Assembly: GCA_040389065.1 (NCBI GenBank)
Contig: JAZKAR010000021.1
Span: forward strand, 1-64,000
Length of the DNA: 64,000 nucleotides
Reading direction: 5' to 3'
From: JAZKAR01 sp040389065
Lineage (GTDB): Bacteria > Pseudomonadota > Gammaproteobacteria > Burkholderiales > Casimicrobiaceae
The position numbers and the translations under genes are program-made. A model generated the notes under the pieces. The model did no database searches, had not been told where the DNA came from, and saw nothing but the letters and a program-made list of their open reading frames with translations. Shown here in pieces: positions 63,102 to 64,000 of this stretch (positions are counted from its first letter, which is position 1; each line of letters begins with the position of its first letter).

Positions 63102-63449
63102 GTATGGCAAAGCCTAAAAGAAAACAGTAAAGTAGAAAATACTATGGTGTGCTCATGAAATACAAACTTTAGCGTTAATGTAATATCAAGGCAACTTTGC
63201 AGCCAAAAAACTAAGCTACATTTTGCTTGTTTTAATTAAAATTAACTATTTAAATGTTTTCTTTGTGTTTGAGATAAAGCAGTTATACATTCCTTGTCTA
63301 TTAAATGAAGACAAAATTCTGAGTCACATAGCCATCTTTTAGAGATAAATGTCACATATAGATCACATAGGGCTTCGTGATTGTCATGCTTTTCACAGTA
63401 TTATTCTTAGCTGATGTAACCTATTCATCAGGAAAGTTTTGGGGAAGAT
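63102..63449. other. Divergent intergenic region between murL and recN
   Basis: This 348-bp AT-rich gap between divergent genes should hold both promoters. It has two near-direct TCACATA repeats (around 63351-63370) and a possible -35 TTGTCA near 63392. No LexA-type CTGT-N8-ACAG box was found, though recN is SOS-controlled in many bacteria. No gene is supported. Confidence 0.4.
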
Positions 63450-64000
63450 ATGCTAGAACGTATTTGGATCGAATCTTTTCTTTTAATTGATCACCTGGAA
63501 ATGACCTGGGAATCAGGTCTACACGTGCTGACTGGCGAAACAGGTGCAGGTAAAAGTATGGTGCTGGAGGCTATCGCCTGTCTGGCTGGGCAGCGTGCAG
63601 ATTCAAAATGGGTTCGTTCTGGTAAAGCCTGTGCAGAAGTAGGGGCAGTTTTTAGTGCTCCTTATCCTGCTGAAGTTGAGTCATGGCTTGCTGAGCAAGG
63701 GTTTGATCCAAAAGAGGATGTGTGGTGTCGCAGAACTATTGATACTCAAGGTAAAAGCAAGGCTTGGATTAATCAAAAACCTATGCCCCTAAGTGCGCTA
63801 AAGAATTGTATTGGAGCCTTGGTAGAAATAGGGCACCAACATATGCATCTTCAGTGGTTAAAAAGCGAGGCTCAGCGAGAATGGTTAGATGCATTAGGAG
63901 GATTGCAGCCTTATGCTATAGATGTCGAGCAGGCTTGGAGTGAATTGCAGAAAGCTTCTAACGATTTGATTCAAGCAAAAGCTGGAATCGTGCAGCGTCA
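63450..64000 (+). CDS. recN: DNA repair protein RecN, 5' part (runs off window)
   Basis: The ATG at 63450 with GGGGAAG six bases upstream opens a frame that continues past the right edge (183 codons visible). It starts MLERIWIESFLLIDHLEM, with Walker A LTGETGAGKSMVLEAI (Gly29-Ser36) and AWINQKPMPLSALKNCI, then VEIGHQHMHLQWLKSEAQREWLD, quoted in part. This is the SMC-like N-terminal ATPase half of RecN, which acts in double-strand break repair. The coiled coil and Walker B half lie beyond the window. Confidence 0.95.
   Translation, partial: MLERIWIESFLLIDHLEMTWESGLHVLTGETGAGKSMVLEAIACLAGQRADSKWVRSGKACAEVGAVFSAPYPAEVESWLAEQGFDPKEDVWCRRTIDTQGKSKAWINQKPMPLSALKNCIGALVEIGHQHMHLQWLKSEAQREWLDALGGLQPYAIDVEQAWSELQKASNDLIQAKAGIVQR

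Noticed and set aside
63351..63370. CRP site upstream of recN
   Set aside because: The two TCACATA repeats are in the same orientation, and the TGTGA half of the palindrome is missing.
63102..63449. SOS (LexA) box for recN
   Set aside because: No CTGT-N8-ACAG match was found by eye in the gap.

Overview
The window looks like chromosome of a flagellated Gram-negative proteobacterium. It carries lnt, a TonB-dependent receptor, a TolC-type outer-membrane factor, MotA/MotB with the canonical functional residues, RNase R and a Tad pilus locus. The MotB N-terminus and the mix of families suggest a beta- or gammaproteobacterium with a fairly AT-rich genome. This is inference: there is no rRNA or other definitive marker. 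No tRNA, rRNA or CRISPR array was seen.

Layout. 1-4863: the 3' part of a giant repeat adhesin with nearly identical 312-bp repeats and cadherin-like domains. 5400-13843: an FAD enzyme, a fused amino-acid ABC permease/ATPase with its binding protein, a DAO-type amine oxidase and a divergent LysR regulator. 14013-17917: a TonB-dependent receptor, an unknown protein with an unusual start, and a secreted protein with two EF-hand-like repeats. 18621-25058: an export module of a TolC-like lipoprotein, a periplasmic adaptor, a GAF-like/HlyD inner-membrane protein and an M50 metalloprotease fused to an adaptor. It has no ABC or RND pump, and the adhesin is a plausible client. 25105-30252: an IS630-type transposase remnant, a small secreted protein, a DUF4143 ATPase with a perfect palindrome over its start, a UvrD-like helicase with a DUF5710-like tail, TspO and a palindromic repeat.

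30374-35756 is an accessory island between two 815-bp direct copies of the 3' end of a Tad-locus gene. It holds a decayed Tn554-type tnpB/tnpC end, a Panacea-type antitoxin/toxin pair, two predicted membrane proteins (one with a CxxCx11CxxC zinc motif), a small CxxC protein and a possible 46-residue membrane protein on the opposite strand. 34943-47054 is a Tad (Flp) pilus operon read on the minus strand from flp to tadC and ending in a DUF192-TadE fusion. A prepilin peptidase, TadZ/CpaE and TadD are not in the window.

47116-64000 is mostly core: lnt, an AT-rich spermidine-synthase-like membrane protein, a nidogen-like PEP-CTERM protein, a VirB1-like transglycosylase, motA-motB-rnr with a perfect sigma-28 -10 box upstream, glmM-rnhB, a murL-murD pair (the epimerase route to D-Glu in peptidoglycan) and the start of recN.

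Three dispersed copies of a 105-117 bp element, with terminal inverted repeats and 5-bp target-site duplications, mark a MITE family that I do not recognise.
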